The position numbers and the translations under genes are program-made. Source: Agarivorans sp. TSD2052 (GTDB taxonomy: Bacteria > Pseudomonadota > Gammaproteobacteria > Enterobacterales > Celerinatantimonadaceae). Taken from it: 64,000 nucleotides of DNA. How positions within the stretch are numbered: position 1 is the stretch's first letter; every line of letters starts with the position of its first letter. Positions 54,408 to 63,427 of the stretch are shown one piece after another. Location of the stretch: contig NZ_CP096670.1 of NCBI RefSeq assembly GCF_023238625.1, forward strand, positions 4,050,001 through 4,114,000, written 5' to 3'. Under the pieces are notes generated by a model. It was not told the DNA's origin. It ran no database searches and saw only the letters and a list, made by a program, of their open reading frames with translations.

Positions 54408-55070
54408 ATGTTTGACTGGACCCAAATAGACACCGTTTTACTCGATATGGATGGAACGCTTTTAGATTTGCACTACGATAACTACTTCTGGATGCATTAC
54501 CTGCCTATCTCGTTTGCTCATCAGAACGGTGTAAGCGTAGAACAAGCCAGAGCGCGCTTGTTTGCTGATTATGAAACCGTGTCTGGCACTTTAGATTGGT
54601 ATTGTTTCGATTATTGGAGCAATAAAACCAATATAGATATTCGTCAGCTGAAAACCGATGTAGAGCACAAAATTAAGTGGCGAGACGACGTGAAACCATT
54701 CTTAGAAGCCTTGGGTCAGGTAGGTAAACAACGTATTTTACTGACCAATTGTCACCCTGATGGCCTTACCACTAAGATTAAAGTAACCGGCTTAGATAAA
54801 TATTTGGATACTTTGTACAGCGTTCATCAATTCGGCTATCCCAAAGAAGCGCCAGAGCTATGGGACACGTTCATTGCACACCACCCATTTGACCCCGAAC
54901 GCACTTTATTTATAGATGATAATGAACGGGTGCTTGATCAAGCGAAGAAGTTTGGTATCAAGCATTTGTTAGGAATCCGTAACCCTGATTCAATGCAAGC
55001 GAGCAAGGTATTTGAGCATCACCCCTCCATTGACGATTACCACCATTTCACGAAAGAATTACTCGCTTAA
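54408..55070 (+). CDS. yrfG: GMP/IMP nucleotidase YrfG, HAD superfamily
   Basis: A 220-residue HAD hydrolase. Motif I is DMDGTLLD with nucleophile Asp13 and Asp15, motif II ILLTNCHPDG, and motif III/IV LFIDDNERVLDQAKKFGI. DNYFWMHYLP is a YrfG signature. It dephosphorylates purine mononucleotides. It is divergent from nudE as in E. coli and followed by its own terminator. Confidence 0.93.
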   Translation: MFDWTQIDTVLLDMDGTLLDLHYDNYFWMHYLPISFAHQNGVSVEQARARLFADYETVSGTLDWYCFDYWSNKTNIDIRQLKTDVEHKIKWRDDVKPFLEALGQVGKQRILLTNCHPDGLTTKIKVTGLDKYLDTLYSVHQFGYPKEAPELWDTFIAHHPFDPERTLFIDDNERVLDQAKKFGIKHLLGIRNPDSMQASKVFEHHPSIDDYHHFTKELLA

Positions 55071-55084
55071 CCAGCGATTAAAAC

Positions 55085-55112
55085 AGCTAGCGAAGAGGCC
55101 GCTAGCTATTTT
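55085..55112 (+). terminator. Terminator of yrfG
   Basis: AGCTAGCG (55085-55092) and CGCTAGCT (55100-55107) with a 7-base loop, followed by ATTTTGCTT. It sits just before the gspN stop on the opposite strand. Confidence 0.8.
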
Positions 55113-55114
55113 GC

Positions 55115-55870
55115 TTAACGGGGTAAACGCCCCTGCTGCTTAAACCGATAGAAACCTTGAGGATCGGGGCGGCCAATAAACTTAAGGTTATTGCTGATAC
55201 TTCTTGGCATCTGAGCCCCCGCTTTTATCTTGCCTTCAGCCAGCCAATTAGGTTGGCCAACAGAAGCTAGCAGCTCAAGTTCTAGCTGAGCATCTTTATG
55301 ATTAAGCACAATGCTTGGTTGACCATCAATGCAACTTAACTCAGCGTTAGCATTATCTAGCGGTAACTCGCCCAGCGGAGTAACAACTAATGGGCCTAAC
55401 CAGCGTAATTGACCGGCCAATTGTTCGCACCACGGGCTACCTTGGCTCGCTTCAGCTAAATCCAATTGAATATCGCCCTCTAGGGACAAGGGCAAAGGCA
55501 GTGGTACTTGCTCTATTAGCCAACTTGCTGGGGCCTCTAACTGCCAGTCTTTAACAAACCAGCCTGAGAAGCTCATTCCAACTACACCCTGACCTTGCAA
55601 CTGCTTGCTATCATTGAGGGTCAATTGAGCACTTAAGCGACCTAACAACAATGAGGCGGGCTTAAAGTCCCAACTCACTCTGTTTAGAGTGAGTTGCGGT
55701 AGCTCAACGCTCAAAATTTCACCCTGCCATAGCGAACCACTAGGTTGATTTAGTTTCACCTGTTTGGGTATGGGCAGGTAATTTATCGCCACCGCCAGGG
55801 GTGTGGTGGCCACTAAGCTGACCAAATACACCGTTACTAATAGCAACGCTAAACCAATATACTTCTTCAT
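55115..55870 (-). CDS. gspN: Type II secretion system protein N
   Basis: A 251-residue protein, similar in length to OutN/EpsN. One membrane helix near residues 5-25 (IGLALLLVTVYLVSLVA) is followed by a periplasmic beta-rich domain starting YLPIPKQVKLNQPSGSLWQGE, a GspN hallmark. Its exact role in the machine is unclear. It is the last gene of the gsp operon, overlapping gspM by 4 bases. Confidence 0.93.
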   Translation of the reverse strand: MKKYIGLALLLVTVYLVSLVATTPLAVAINYLPIPKQVKLNQPSGSLWQGEILSVELPQLTLNRVSWDFKPASLLLGRLSAQLTLNDSKQLQGQGVVGMSFSGWFVKDWQLEAPASWLIEQVPLPLPLSLEGDIQLDLAEASQGSPWCEQLAGQLRWLGPLVVTPLGELPLDNANAELSCIDGQPSIVLNHKDAQLELELLASVGQPNWLAEGKIKAGAQMPRSISNNLKFIGRPDPQGFYRFKQQGRLPR

Positions 55871-56337
55871 TCGGCCTTACCTAAACGTAATCTACGCACC
55901 CCAACGATACCTTGAGGTTTGCCTTCATCTAAATCGACATTTTTCACAATAATACCGTAGCGTTTACTGAGCATGTCTAACCACGCCAACAGCTGATTGA
56001 ACGCAATACTGTCAATCCACACTTCTACTTCTTCATTTCTTGGTTGAATGCGAGTAATCGTAATACGCTGCTGACGCGCCGTGCTACTGACTGCTTGGCT
56101 CACCTTCACCGAAGCATCACTTTTAGCAGAACGTCCATTGGCGATGATATGCGCCCCTTGTTGCTGTGCCCATAACAAGGTTTCTTGCTGGCTAATTAAT
56201 TGTTGTTTGGCACTTTGATTAGCGTTAACCACCGGTGACCAAATGCCCCAATACAGTATTGCTATTGCACACAGCACACTGGCAATCATAACCAAGTCTT
56301 GTTCACGCTTATTTAAGCTTTGCCACCACTGTTTCAT
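55867..56337 (-). CDS. gspM: Type II secretion system protein M
   Basis: A 156-residue bitopic inner-membrane protein. It has the start MKQWWQSLNKREQDL, a helix at about 15-32 and the C-terminal ferredoxin-like domain (about 80-150). It stabilises GspL in the inner-membrane platform. Its ATG overlaps gspL and its end overlaps gspN, each by 4 bases. Confidence 0.94.
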   Translation of the reverse strand: MKQWWQSLNKREQDLVMIASVLCAIAILYWGIWSPVVNANQSAKQQLISQQETLLWAQQQGAHIIANGRSAKSDASVKVSQAVSSTARQQRITITRIQPRNEEVEVWIDSIAFNQLLAWLDMLSKRYGIIVKNVDLDEGKPQGIVGVRRLRLGKAE

Positions 56338-57536
56338 GAAGACTTCCTAATAATTAAGGTACCTACTACCGCACCGGCTTTATTACTCAAGGTGCCTTGT
56401 TCGGTAGTAAAAGGCTGTACTGCTTGTCTGAATTGTTCAAATACTTGGAAATTTTTAGCCTGAGCCTGCAAGCGGATCTCTCCCTTACTATGGTCATAGC
56501 GTAAACTCAGCGGGTCTAAATCTCGGTGTCTATCAAACGCGCTTGATAGGTGAACCATCATCATTAGGAAATCCTGCGGAGACTCTTGGCCTATATCGGC
56601 TATAGCCTTGCGAAAATCACTACGGATCCGGCTATCTCTAACCCGCGACACTTCCGGGAATACTCGCTTATAGACTTGACGAATGTTGTCATTTACCGCA
56701 GCAATTTGTTGCTGTGTATTATAGGTCTCTACCAACTGATGGGTTAGCGCTAACGTAAAGCAAATACCAGCGGCAATAGCCACTTTACGCCAGCGCTTTA
56801 GAATAGCGGTTAAAGGATTACTACTGGCGTATTGTCCTTGTAATAAATTGAATTTGTTCTTATGGCTGCCATCAGCTAATAGCTTCATTGCTAATTCAGG
56901 AGAACGAGCACTCCAGTCTAAGCCCGTCACTTCAAGTTCCGGCGCTGGGCTGTAATGCTGAATAGACAACTCTGGATACTTGTTAGCCAGCAAGGGTAAA
57001 GCGACTGATAACCAGCTTTGGTCGATACTAATGGCATGGTCATCGCTAAAGCGAAATAGCCACTGCTGGTTAAGCTGAATGGCTGAGGCTTGACCTGCTT
57101 CGGGCTTTGGTAGACACATGCTATCCACCAGCCAAGTTTGACTGTGGATCCCCGCCGTTTCTAGCATATCTTGCCATAGCGTCATTTGTTGGTGGCTCAC
57201 ACAGGCAATATCAATCGTGTCTTTTGCCTTACCCACTAAACATACGTGCAAGCTATCTGGGTCTTGAGCTAATTGCTCTTCCAGCATAAAAGAAACCACT
57301 TGCTGCCAAGAGCGTTGGGCACTTTTGGGTAGTGCTAACTGGTGCATAGTGATATCAGCAGCAGACACTAACACCAATACTCGGCGATGGTCGGCCTTTT
57401 CTTTTAACAAGGCTAACTCGGCGCTGCTACTGAGCTCCCCAGCAGCAATCACTTCTTGTTCGCTGTCAGACCACACAATCCAGTTAATAACATCTTTGTC
57501 ATTGCTGGGTAAGCGCAATATCAGTTGCTCGCTCAT
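56334..57536 (-). CDS. gspL: Type II secretion system protein L
   Basis: A 400-residue protein. The actin-like cytoplasmic domain (about 1-235) binds GspE; it includes LVSAADITMHQLALPKSAQRSWQQVV. A single membrane helix is near 245-262, with a periplasmic ferredoxin-like domain after it. It couples the ATPase to the pseudopilus assembly platform. Overlaps gspK and gspM by 4 bases each. Confidence 0.95.
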   Translation of the reverse strand: MSEQLILRLPSNDKDVINWIVWSDSEQEVIAAGELSSSAELALLKEKADHRRVLVLVSAADITMHQLALPKSAQRSWQQVVSFMLEEQLAQDPDSLHVCLVGKAKDTIDIACVSHQQMTLWQDMLETAGIHSQTWLVDSMCLPKPEAGQASAIQLNQQWLFRFSDDHAISIDQSWLSVALPLLANKYPELSIQHYSPAPELEVTGLDWSARSPELAMKLLADGSHKNKFNLLQGQYASSNPLTAILKRWRKVAIAAGICFTLALTHQLVETYNTQQQIAAVNDNIRQVYKRVFPEVSRVRDSRIRSDFRKAIADIGQESPQDFLMMMVHLSSAFDRHRDLDPLSLRYDHSKGEIRLQAQAKNFQVFEQFRQAVQPFTTEQGTLSNKAGAVVGTLIIRKSS

Positions 57537-58522
57537 AGCTCACCTCCATAACTTCTGCGGATTAGCTTAAGATCAGAGGTGCCACTGCGTTGAATAACGC
57601 TGGTCATTTGTGCTTGTCCTTGTTCATTTTCTACTTGCAGTTTCGCCATAAAATAATTTGAATTCAATGAAAGTGTCTGCCTTAAGCCCGGCAACGTTAA
57701 GGGGATTGGCGCTAAGGCTGGATGGGTCATTAACTCATCCAAGGTACGATAGCCTTCATCGGGTCGGTCATTCAAGACTTGTTGCGCGCCAGTGTTATCT
57801 AGATCAGGATAAAACAAGGCTTCTAGCAGTTGAGGCTGGTCCACAGCGATAGTATTCACATTAATGGCTAAGCTTGCTTCAGGGATGGCACAGATATAGG
57901 GCGCTACGCGGCGATAAATCGCCGCAGTTACCCCATAAACTGCTCGAAATTCACTGCGGTCAACCATCGGCATATTCGACGGTAAATAGGCCGGGCTTAA
58001 ACCTTCGTAGGTGCTATCTTCTGCACCTTGTTGGTGTGGAATAGTATCGCTATCAATCCAATCTCTAGTCGCATCGGTGATCTGTTCTGCGGTATAAGCA
58101 TCTACCCCAACAGCCACCAATAAACCGATAAACTGATCAGCAACTTTAGGAGGCTGTCCGTCAGTTTTATTAGGCTGACCTAGCGCATTAAGATTAAAAC
58201 AGGCTTGTAAATCAATCATTTGTCCTTTGATTACTGAGTCTTCCACCGGAAAAACCATGCCTTCGGTTGCCCAATATTGACCAAGATGCACCCGGTCGTC
58301 ATCTTCCAAGTCTTGTTTTAATACTTTGAAAGCAAAAGCTTCGGCACCCGCCAATAACCAATTTGATTTTAACGAGTGCTGTAAATTGGTGGCTCTGGCT
58401 AAGTCTAATTGTAAGCGCTGGCTAAATTGAGAGGCTACCACCACCATTACCGCCAAAATCAACATCACCGTAAGCAAAGCAACCCCGCGCTGGCGTTGCA
58501 AAGACCCAATAGCTTGGTTCAT
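57533..58522 (-). CDS. gspK: Type II secretion minor pseudopilin GspK
   Basis: A 329-residue minor pseudopilin that caps the tip. The prepilin cleavage region is QRQRGVALLTVMLILAVMVV; the +5 Glu of other pseudopilins is replaced by Thr, as is normal for GspK. The large globular domain includes ACFNLNALGQ and the DWIDSD metal-binding stretch. Family length. Confidence 0.95.
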   Translation of the reverse strand: MNQAIGSLQRQRGVALLTVMLILAVMVVVASQFSQRLQLDLARATNLQHSLKSNWLLAGAEAFAFKVLKQDLEDDDRVHLGQYWATEGMVFPVEDSVIKGQMIDLQACFNLNALGQPNKTDGQPPKVADQFIGLLVAVGVDAYTAEQITDATRDWIDSDTIPHQQGAEDSTYEGLSPAYLPSNMPMVDRSEFRAVYGVTAAIYRRVAPYICAIPEASLAINVNTIAVDQPQLLEALFYPDLDNTGAQQVLNDRPDEGYRTLDELMTHPALAPIPLTLPGLRQTLSLNSNYFMAKLQVENEQGQAQMTSVIQRSGTSDLKLIRRSYGGEL

Positions 58523-59241
58523 TAGGTGCCCTCCGGGGGAGGTTGGCTACCCGAGTTGTTGCCATCACCACCATTACTCGTATCGTTACCACCTTGATTA
58601 GCATTACTGTCTAACTCTTCTTGCGCTTGGGTTGCCGTTGGGGCACGGCTTCCTTCAGGAGTTAAGAACACGCGGCGTAACTCTCCAAAGACTTTATGCC
58701 TAAACGTTACTTCTACGCCACGAGGTAATTTACTGGTATTGGAAAGCTCATCGCTCCAACCTGTAGTGCCATGAAAGCGAAAACTTAATTCTTCAACACC
58801 GTCGAGTAATACCATTTCTCTGGGTTCATAACCCACCACAGCATCAGGGTAGTTATAAAAACGCTTTACTAACTTTTCGTCTTTTAGCAGGTAAGCAACT
58901 CTTTGAACATTTGAACGCCTGAGCACCGAAGCCGGGTTACGCCAACCTAAGGTGACAAACTCGATGCCCATGTCATCGCTTTCTAGCAAGTATTTCCCGG
59001 CCAAGACTAAGGGGCGCTGTTCTTCGGTTTCATCTCGCACTGCGCGAGGGGCCATTTGATTAAAATCACGCTGCATCAAAAACATCGCCCGCTGCAACTC
59101 ACGCAAACGCTCTCCGTGTTTTTGTGAAATTTCATCACTGCGCATAACCCCCTGCAGCACCTGATAAGCAGCCATAGTGAGTAGGGCAAAAATAACAATT
59201 GCCACTAGCATTTCTAAGAGAGTAAATCCGCGTTGTTTCAT
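58522..59241 (-). CDS. gspJ: Type II secretion minor pseudopilin GspJ with long tail
   Basis: A 239-residue minor pseudopilin. The cleavage site is QRG/FTLLEMLVAIVIFALL with Glu at +5. The core ends near residue 200 (GELRRVFLTPEGSRAP), where usual GspJ ends. A tail of about 38 residues made mostly of Asn, Gly, Ser, Gln and Pro follows and is unusual. It overlaps gspI and gspK by 1 base each. Confidence 0.94.
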   Translation of the reverse strand: MKQRGFTLLEMLVAIVIFALLTMAAYQVLQGVMRSDEISQKHGERLRELQRAMFLMQRDFNQMAPRAVRDETEEQRPLVLAGKYLLESDDMGIEFVTLGWRNPASVLRRSNVQRVAYLLKDEKLVKRFYNYPDAVVGYEPREMVLLDGVEELSFRFHGTTGWSDELSNTSKLPRGVEVTFRHKVFGELRRVFLTPEGSRAPTATQAQEELDSNANQGGNDTSNGGDGNNSGSQPPPEGT

Positions 59242-59603
59242 CAGCGACTCACATAACTAGTAACTTCGGCCAGCGCTGTTTTCTCTTCGGCGTTGCGATA
59301 CACAGAAATGGTGACGGCAATAAAGTTGCTGTCGGCAGTTGCCACGCCTTGCGAGCGCCAATGCCAGTCGTTATCGGCAAACCGGGTAGTACCTTTTTTA
59401 CTGGATGTGCCAGGCCAAGTATTGCTCAGTTTTAACTCGGCCATTTGGTTATCGGCGATCCAAAGGGCAAATGACTTATCTTCGAGATAACTCAGGCTGC
59501 GCAAATTCTCAGAGGCACTTTTCATCACTGCGGTTCCCGCGATGGCCAATACCGCTAAGGCAACCATCACTTCTAATAGCGTCATCCCGGCTTGTGTTTT
59601 CAT
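59241..59603 (-). CDS. gspI: Type II secretion minor pseudopilin GspI
   Basis: A 120-residue minor pseudopilin. The cleavage region is QAGMTLLEVMVALAVLAIAG, with Met in place of Phe at +1 and Glu at +5, as seen in many GspI. ALWIADNQMAELKL is a GspI signature. It nucleates the tip complex with J and K. Confidence 0.95.
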   Translation of the reverse strand: MKTQAGMTLLEVMVALAVLAIAGTAVMKSASENLRSLSYLEDKSFALWIADNQMAELKLSNTWPGTSSKKGTTRFADNDWHWRSQGVATADSNFIAVTISVYRNAEEKTALAEVTSYVSR

Positions 59604-60190
59604 TGCGACTCTTCTCGAGAAATACTGAGTTGCCCCAAATCATCACTACTGACCGCCCAACGGTTATTACTATCCTCGTAGGCAAATATCAGGGTGAACG
59701 GTGTGACTTCGCCGCTACTTAGCACCAATACCTGCGGAATAATGCTTTGTGTTACTTCTTCGGTGATAAAATCTTTTTCAAATAAGCTATTGTCTTCAAA
59801 ACCCAAGCTGCCAGTACCAAAACTTTGCTCTTGCTGATCGGTATCTTCAAGGTTGAGTTCCAAAAAATAGGGTAATTCGAATGTTTGCGGTTTAAAAATG
59901 CGGTCTTCAATTTTTACCCAGCGTTGCTTTTCCATTCGCACAAATTGGTAGCTTTCAGCGTCACTGAAGACTCCGTAGTCATAACCGGTAAGCAAGGCTC
60001 GCTCTTGGGCATATTGTACTAAGGCTGCTAAACGCTTGGCTTGCTGCTCAATCACTTTCTGTTCACTAGTGCCAGACACCGACATCACTACCGAATAAAT
60101 GCCTATCGACATTAACAGCAGTACTAAAATCACTTCCAGCAAGGTAAAACCTTGCTGGCGTGAACGAGAACTTATCCGCGGTTGGCGCAA
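59600..60190 (-). CDS. gspH: Type II secretion minor pseudopilin GspH
   Basis: A 196-residue minor pseudopilin. The cleavage region is RQQGFTLLEVILVLLLMSIG; RLAALVQYAQERALLTGYDYGV is typical of GspH. The gene lies 1 base after gspG and overlaps gspI by 4. Confidence 0.94.
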   Translation of the reverse strand: MRQPRISSRSRQQGFTLLEVILVLLLMSIGIYSVVMSVSGTSEQKVIEQQAKRLAALVQYAQERALLTGYDYGVFSDAESYQFVRMEKQRWVKIEDRIFKPQTFELPYFLELNLEDTDQQEQSFGTGSLGFEDNSLFEKDFITEEVTQSIIPQVLVLSSGEVTPFTLIFAYEDSNNRWAVSSDDLGQLSISREESQ

Positions 60191-60191
60191 C

Positions 60192-60632
60192 TTACTGGTC
60201 TAAATTCCAGTTACCAATGTCATCATCAGTGCCTTCTTCACCATCAAAACCGGCACTGAAGATATCAATGCGGCCTTTTTCACCTGGGCTAATTAAAATG
60301 TAATCATTACCCCAAGGGTCTTTTTGTAGGCGACGTAGGTAGCCGTCTTCTGGATAGTTACGAGGCTCTGGGCTTGAACTAGGTTTAGTCACCAACGCAT
60401 CTAAGCCTTGGTCTGTTGTTGGGTAACGCGAATTATCCAAACGATACATATCTAAGGCATTTTCTAGGGCGATAATATCTGTTTTCGCTTTTTGAATGTC
60501 GGCTTTTTCTTTATTACCCAACAAGTTTGGTACCACCAAACCAGCTAAAATACCCAAAATAACAATTACTACCATCACTTCTAGCAAAGTAAAACCTTGG
60601 CTAGCTGAGCGGGTACCCTTTAACTTTTGCAT
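60192..60632 (-). CDS. gspG: Type II secretion major pseudopilin GspG
   Basis: A 146-residue major pseudopilin, the main subunit of the pseudopilus. SQGFTLLEVMVVIVILGILA is the prepilin peptidase site, followed by NLLGNKEKADIQKAK and the calcium-binding C-terminus (SAGFDGEEGTDDDIGNW). The length and motifs are fully standard. Confidence 0.97.
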   Translation of the reverse strand: MQKLKGTRSASQGFTLLEVMVVIVILGILAGLVVPNLLGNKEKADIQKAKTDIIALENALDMYRLDNSRYPTTDQGLDALVTKPSSSPEPRNYPEDGYLRRLQKDPWGNDYILISPGEKGRIDIFSAGFDGEEGTDDDIGNWNLDQ

Positions 60633-60659
60633 GTTCTTACTCCGAAATCCTAGTATGGG

Positions 60660-61880
60660 TTATAACCCAACCATGTTATTAAGTTCTAAAATAGGCAACA
60701 AAATCGCCATTACGATAAATAGCACAACCCCAGCCATAGTCACAATCAAGGCGGGTTCAAATATCCCTAACGCTATATTTACTTGCATCTCAAACTGGCG
60801 ATCTTGGTTATCGGCAGCTCGCTCAAGCATTCCTTCTAATTCTCCTGAGCGCTCACCACTGGCAATCATGTGTAACATCATTGGTGGGAACAATTTAGTC
60901 GCCTCAAGTGATTGGTGCAGGCTGCCCCCTTCGCGAACTTTAGCGGCGGCATCGAGTACTTGAGCACGAGCATAATCGTTGGTCAGTACTTCACCAGCAA
61001 TGCCCATACCTTCGAGTAAGGGTACCGCACTGGCGTTTAAAATACTTAAGGTGCGGGCGAAGCGAGCGGTATTTAGCCCTTTACTCACTTTGCCCACGAC
61101 GGGCAGCGACAAAATGCGCTTATGCCAGGCCATTCTTATATTGTCTTTTAGTAGCAAACGCTGCCAAATCACCATGGCTAATACAATGACCACCACAAAA
61201 ATTAGCCCATAATTACTGACTAACTCACTGACAAAAATAAGGAACTGAGTAGCATTGGGCAACTCTTGCCCCATATGTTCAAACTGGGCAACAACTTTAG
61301 GCACCACCGATACCAACAAGATAGCAATCACTAATACACACACGGTGGTAAGCACTGCTGGGTAGATCAGCGCTTGCATGGTTTTCATGCGCATTGCTTG
61401 TCGTTGTTCGGTATAGTCGGCTAATCGATCAAGTACCTTATCTAAATGGCCCGACTTTTCTCCCGCAGCCACCATCGAGCAATACAATTTTTCAAACACA
61501 TCGGGGAAGTCGGCCATACTGTCAGCCAAACTATAGCCTTCAACTACCTTGGCGCGTACCCCCAAAATAATACTTTTGAGTTTAGGTTTTTCGCATTGCT
61601 GCCCCACCGCTTTTAATGATTCTTCAATCGGCATGGCGGCGGCCACCAACGTGGCTAATTGACGGGTTAATAACGCTAAATCAGAAGTACTGACCTTGCG
61701 GCGCACAGCGACAAAGCTAGATTTTTCTTTTTGGCCTTGCTCTGCCACCTGAGTAATTTTCAGCGGCGTAAGCCCCTGCTCACGCAAGCTGGAGCGAACC
61801 TGACGAGGAGTATCGGCTTCTAATACGCCGTTAGACTTTTTACCTTTCGCATTAAAGGCTTGATATTCATATGCTGGCAT
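60660..61880 (-). CDS. gspF: Type II secretion inner-membrane platform protein GspF
   Basis: A 406-residue polytopic protein with helices at about 170-195, 220-240 and 375-400. Two similar GspF domains are visible: LTRQLATLVAAAMPIEESLKA and FARTLSILNASAVPLLEGMGI. It is the platform core that assembles pseudopilin subunits. It lies 27 bp before gspG and 8 bp after gspE. Confidence 0.97.
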   Translation of the reverse strand: MPAYEYQAFNAKGKKSNGVLEADTPRQVRSSLREQGLTPLKITQVAEQGQKEKSSFVAVRRKVSTSDLALLTRQLATLVAAAMPIEESLKAVGQQCEKPKLKSIILGVRAKVVEGYSLADSMADFPDVFEKLYCSMVAAGEKSGHLDKVLDRLADYTEQRQAMRMKTMQALIYPAVLTTVCVLVIAILLVSVVPKVVAQFEHMGQELPNATQFLIFVSELVSNYGLIFVVVIVLAMVIWQRLLLKDNIRMAWHKRILSLPVVGKVSKGLNTARFARTLSILNASAVPLLEGMGIAGEVLTNDYARAQVLDAAAKVREGGSLHQSLEATKLFPPMMLHMIASGERSGELEGMLERAADNQDRQFEMQVNIALGIFEPALIVTMAGVVLFIVMAILLPILELNNMVGL

Positions 61881-61888
61881 TAGGCTAA

Positions 61889-63427
61889 CTATCCTTCGCG
61901 GGTAACCCGCAATACCTCTTCTAAGCTAGTAATACCTAGCAGCACCTTAGCAACACCATCTTGGCGAATGCTGGGACAACTGCTGCGCACCAATGCTTCT
62001 ATGTCTTGCTCACTACTGCCTGAATGGATCATTTCTCTCACTTCATCGTTAACTGGCAATAGCTCATGAATACCGGTTCGGCCGCGATAACCGGTATTAT
62101 TACAGTGCTCGCACCCTACCGGCCGATATACCGTTGCGTCTTTGGCAATATCGAGTAACTGATGCTCGCGCTCACTCACCACGTGGGCTTCGCGACACTC
62201 TGGGCACAAGGTACGCACTAAACGTTGCGCTAACACAGCTAGCAAGCTCGACGACAATAAGAAAGGTTCAACCCCCATGTCCCGTAAACGCGTGACCGAG
62301 CCAATGGCCGTATTGGTATGCAAGGTAGATAATACTAGGTGTCCGGTTAAACTCGCTTGCACCGCAATTTGAGCGGTTTCTAAGTCACGAATTTCACCAA
62401 TCATCACGACATCAGGATCTTGGCGTAAAATGGCCCGCAAACCGCGTGCAAAGGTCATATCCACTTTGGTATTAACCTGAGTTTGGCCGATCCCTTCAAT
62501 GTTATATTCGATGGGATCTTCTACGGTAAGAATATTGCGGTCTTTACTGTTAATTTCGCTTAAGCCAGCGTACAAGGTGGTACTTTTACCAGAACCGGTT
62601 GGGCCGGTTACCAATATAATGCCGTGTGGCTTTTTCAGTAACTCGCTCACCACATCTCGGTGTTTTTCAACCAAGCCTAAATTGGCCAAGTTTAAGCGAG
62701 CATTGTTTTTATCTAATAAACGTAAAACCACCCGTTCGCCGTGGCTAGATGGCATGGTTGATACACGCACATCCACCGCGCGCCCAGCGATACGTAATGA
62801 GATACGGCCATCTTGAGGGATGCGTTTTTCAGCAATATCTAAACGCGCCATAACCTTAATACGAGACACCAATAAGGCGGCTAGCTTACGGTGAGGGCGT
62901 AATATTTCGCGCAATACACCATCAATACGAAAACGAATCACCAAAATAGACTCGAAGGTTTCAATGTGAATATCACTGGCGCCTTCTTTAATCGCTTCAG
63001 CTAACATCGCGTTAATCAACTTAATGATTGGCGCGTCGTCTTCTGACTCCAATAAGTCTTCGTTTTCTGGCAGTTCTTCAGCCAGAGTGTAGAAGTCCAT
63101 ATCGTTGCCGATATCTTCCATCAACTGACGCGCTTGAGAAGAGTCTCGCTGGTAACCTTCGGTGAGGCGTTGCTCAAACTCATCATCAGATAAAGCTTCA
63201 CACTCAAACTCGTGTTGTAACACTCGGCGAATTTCTAACAGCGCATTGAGCTCAAGGCTTGAATTATGGTAAACCCGCCAAGCATTGTGTTGTTTCTCTA
63301 ACATTACGCCATAGGTTTTAGCAAACATATAAGGCAGCTGCCAGCCTTCAATGCCTTCCATATGAGGCGTATCAGACACCAGCGCCTTTTCATCCTCTAG
63401 CGAATTAAGCTCTGCTTCTAAATCCAT
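61889..63427 (-). CDS. gspE: Type II secretion ATPase GspE
   Basis: A 512-residue cytoplasmic ATPase. The N-terminal domain that binds GspL precedes the core; Walker [10 protein letters not shown] begins at Gly275. The Asp box and Walker [17 protein letters not shown] are followed by the zinc tetra-cysteine region CPEC...[15 protein letters not shown] near 395-430. It powers pseudopilus growth. The start overlaps the gspD stop by 1 base. Confidence 0.97.
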   Translation of the reverse strand: MDLEAELNSLEDEKALVSDTPHMEGIEGWQLPYMFAKTYGVMLEKQHNAWRVYHNSSLELNALLEIRRVLQHEFECEALSDDEFEQRLTEGYQRDSSQARQLMEDIGNDMDFYTLAEELPENEDLLESEDDAPIIKLINAMLAEAIKEGASDIHIETFESILVIRFRIDGVLREILRPHRKLAALLVSRIKVMARLDIAEKRIPQDGRISLRIAGRAVDVRVSTMPSSHGERVVLRLLDKNNARLNLANLGLVEKHRDVVSELLKKPHGIILVTGPTGSGKSTTLYAGLSEINSKDRNILTVEDPIEYNIEGIGQTQVNTKVDMTFARGLRAILRQDPDVVMIGEIRDLETAQIAVQASLTGHLVLSTLHTNTAIGSVTRLRDMGVEPFLLSSSLLAVLAQRLVRTLCPECREAHVVSEREHQLLDIAKDATVYRPVGCEHCNNTGYRGRTGIHELLPVNDEVREMIHSGSSEQDIEALVRSSCPSIRQDGVAKVLLGITSLEEVLRVTREG

